Below are positions 5,901-7,128 of a stretch of DNA of 7,128 bases, piece after piece. Under the pieces are notes generated by a model. It was not told where the DNA came from. It searched no databases and worked only from the letters and a program-made list of their open reading frames with translations. The DNA comes from an uncultured Bacteroidales bacterium (lineage in GTDB: Bacteria; Bacteroidota; Bacteroidia; Bacteroidales; WCHB1-69): NCBI GenBank assembly GCA_937892025.1, contig CALAVA010000225.1, positions 1 to 7,128 on the forward strand, given 5' to 3'. The position numbers and the translations under genes are program-made. The first letter of the stretch is position 1. Every line of letters starts with the position of its first letter.

Positions 5901-6347
5901 TTCCTCATAATCGGAGAAATCGGTATCATTGGTAGAATTATCGTCTGTGTTATCCGAATTGATTCTAATGATTTTTGTTTTCCCTATACTTTCTATAATT
6001 GTTGTTGTTATTGATACTAATAAACTGAACAATAAAGCCCACCAAAAATTATCCACTGTAAATTTACCCACCAAAAAAGCGGTAATTTCTATAGTTATAG
6101 CATTGACAATAAGTATAAAAAGACCAAATGTAGCAATTGTAAATGGAATAGTGGATATAAGTATGATTGGCCGAATAAACATATTAACTAATAACAAAAC
6201 AACAGCAACAATAAGTCCAGTTAGTAGTTTAGGGTCGCCAATATGTATTCCTTTTTGAAGCAACCATGCTGCAAAAATGATAGAAAATGTGCTGATAAAT
6301 AGTTTTATTATATAAAATTTGATTTTTTGAGAAGTTTGATTGTTCAT
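5895..6347 (-). CDS. Phage holin family 4-2 / YvlD-like small membrane protein
   Basis: A 150-residue integral membrane protein of the family named after phage holins (PF04020 type), which in most bacteria is a chromosomal protein of unknown function unrelated to lysis. Four hydrophobic helices are visible, at about 12-32, 40-57, 60-90 and 101-121. The family hallmarks are AAWLLQKGIHIG in the first helix region, VNMFIRPIILISTIPFTIATFGLF (54-77) and DNFWWALLFSLLVS (99-112). A hydrophilic tail (about 122-150) ends in an unusual run rich in D, N, S, T and E. The start is placed at the ATG at 6345-6347, five bases after the dprA stop. An in-frame ATG at 6384-6386 would overlap dprA by 34 bases and add a basic stretch (MFTRKTISIKIKK) not typical of the family. 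The tight spacing suggests transcription from upstream of dprA. No phage genes are nearby, so no lysis role is inferred. Confidence 0.9.
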   Translation of the reverse strand: MNNQTSQKIKFYIIKLFISTFSIIFAAWLLQKGIHIGDPKLLTGLIVAVVLLLVNMFIRPIILISTIPFTIATFGLFILIVNAITIEITAFLVGKFTVDNFWWALLFSLLVSITTTIIESIGKTKIIRINSDNTDDNSTNDTDFSDYEEV

Positions 6348-6352
6348 TTTTT

Positions 6353-7128
6353 TTATTTTAATTGATATCGTTTTCCTGGTAAACATTCTATAATATCATC
6401 AAATTCTAATGACAATAGTGTTTTTGTTAAATCTAAAATATTGATTTGGGTGGCAATATACAATTCATCAATATTTAAATGTTTATTGTTTTGTAATTGT
6501 TTAACAATTTGTTGTTCAATATCATTGAGTTGTTTCTGTATTGCAGGAGATTTAGAATTTTGTTTGGGCAATTGGCTTTGAAACAAATCCCAATTCATAC
6601 CTTGAATAATATCGGTTGTAGTTGTGGCAATATAGGCGATATTGTTTCGTATGAGATTGTTGCAACCTTCTGAAGTTATGTCTGTCGTTCTGCCGGGTAT
6701 AGCAAAAATAGTTCTGTCAAAAGACATGCCATAATTGGCTGTGATTAGAGCCCCGCTACGTTTGGGGGCTTCAGCAACTAAAATAATGTCAGACATGCCT
6801 GCAATAATCCTATTTCTTCTGGCAAAATTAGTCGCATCGCAAGAGTCTATTGTACTGAAAAATTCAGTAAGAAGCCCTCCTTTTTCTAACATTTGATGAG
6901 CCAATTTTTTGTTGGCTGCAGGGTAGATATTTTGGAGACCATTGCCTAAAATGCCAATTGTTTCAAGATGATGATTGACAGCAGCCTGATGAGCAGATGT
7001 GTCTATGCCCTTGGCCAAGCCACTGATGATTTGAAGGTCAGGAATGGTTTCTGATAACTCTGATACGATTTTTTCTACCATTATTTTCCCATAATTGGTG
7101 CAATTGCGAGTGCCGACAATAGACATAC
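6353..7128 (-). CDS. dprA: DNA-processing protein DprA, lacking its N-terminal part (5' end outside window)
   Basis: DprA (DNA-protecting protein A, Smf) binds incoming single-stranded DNA during natural transformation and loads RecA. It is widely present in bacteria even where competence is unproven. The frame is open to the window edge, and the ATG at 7124-7126 is internal, since SIVGTRNCTNYG is the start of the Rossmann-like domain and not of the protein. About 100 N-terminal residues (usually a helix-hairpin-helix or SAM-like domain) should lie outside. Counting from that ATG, visible motifs are ISGLAKGIDTSAHQAA (34-49), GNGLQNIYPAANKKLA (61-76), FARRNRIIAGMSD (101-113), RSGALITANYG (123-133) and FAIPGR (141-146), then a C-terminal winged-helix domain (about 200-257) ending in LPGKRY. 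FARRNR differs slightly from the common FPxRNR. The whole visible domain set is intact. It is the upstream partner of the holin-like gene. Confidence 0.96.
   Translation of the reverse strand, partial: MSIVGTRNCTNYGKIMVEKIVSELSETIPDLQIISGLAKGIDTSAHQAAVNHHLETIGILGNGLQNIYPAANKKLAHQMLEKGGLLTEFFSTIDSCDATNFARRNRIIAGMSDIILVAEAPKRSGALITANYGMSFDRTIFAIPGRTTDITSEGCNNLIRNNIAYIATTTTDIIQGMNWDLFQSQLPKQNSKSPAIQKQLNDIEQQIVKQLQNNKHLNIDELYIATQINILDLTKTLLSLEFDDIIECLPGKRYQLK

Noticed and set aside
5929..6258. Plus-strand 109-codon open frame antisense to the holin-like gene
   Set aside because: It is a shadow of the well-supported minus-strand membrane protein gene, where hydrophobic codons read in reverse give another hydrophobic frame. 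No promoter or family resemblance was seen.
5895..6347. Prophage or lysis cassette suggested by the holin family name
   Set aside because: No endolysin, phage structural gene, integrase or att-like repeat is present. The family is widespread as an ordinary chromosomal membrane protein.
6345..6386. Upstream ATG at 6384-6386 for the holin-like protein
   Set aside because: It would overlap the end of dprA by 34 bases and add a basic stretch untypical of the family. The ATG at 6345-6347 follows the dprA stop directly.

Overview
The window is an AT-rich stretch of chromosome that looks like ordinary housekeeping and cell-envelope DNA from a member of the Bacteroidota, most likely Bacteroidales or a close relative. 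This rests on several signs: the sequence character of the ATP synthase beta C-terminus, a very short epsilon subunit, a DUF5063-type protein (a family I know mainly from this phylum), gene starts without a clear Shine-Dalgarno, and one good match to the Bacteroidetes -7 promoter element (TAnnTTTG) upstream of ddl. The assignment is by family recognition from memory, not by a database search.

Left part, plus strand (1-1010): the 3' end of atpD (the window cuts off its 5' part) and the complete atpC, encoding the F1 beta and epsilon subunits. They are closed by a strong hairpin with a T-rich tail (964-1010). None of the other ATP synthase genes follows.

Middle part, plus strand (1017-4790): four tightly packed genes, with gaps of 1, 15 and 20 bases. 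They are tsaB (tRNA t6A modification), a DUF5063 protein, a Wzz-type polysaccharide chain-length regulator, and a polytopic O-antigen ligase/polymerase family protein. The last two belong together functionally in export and assembly of a surface polysaccharide. No glycosyltransferase or flippase is in view.

Right part, minus strand (4785-7128): read in transcription order these are dprA (5' end beyond the window edge), a small four-helix membrane protein of the phage-holin-4-2/YvlD-like family, a 123-base very AT-rich gap, and ddl (D-alanine--D-alanine ligase). ddl converges on the polysaccharide polymerase/ligase gene, and the two reading frames overlap tail to tail by 6 bases.

I found no RNA genes, insertion sequences, CRISPR arrays or obvious novel multi-gene system. 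The points most worth a second look are the terminator-like hairpin pressed against the tsaB start with no room for a promoter after it, the separation of atpDC from other atp genes, the epsilon subunit without its regulatory helices, and the isolated Wzz plus ligase/polymerase pair behind tsaB.
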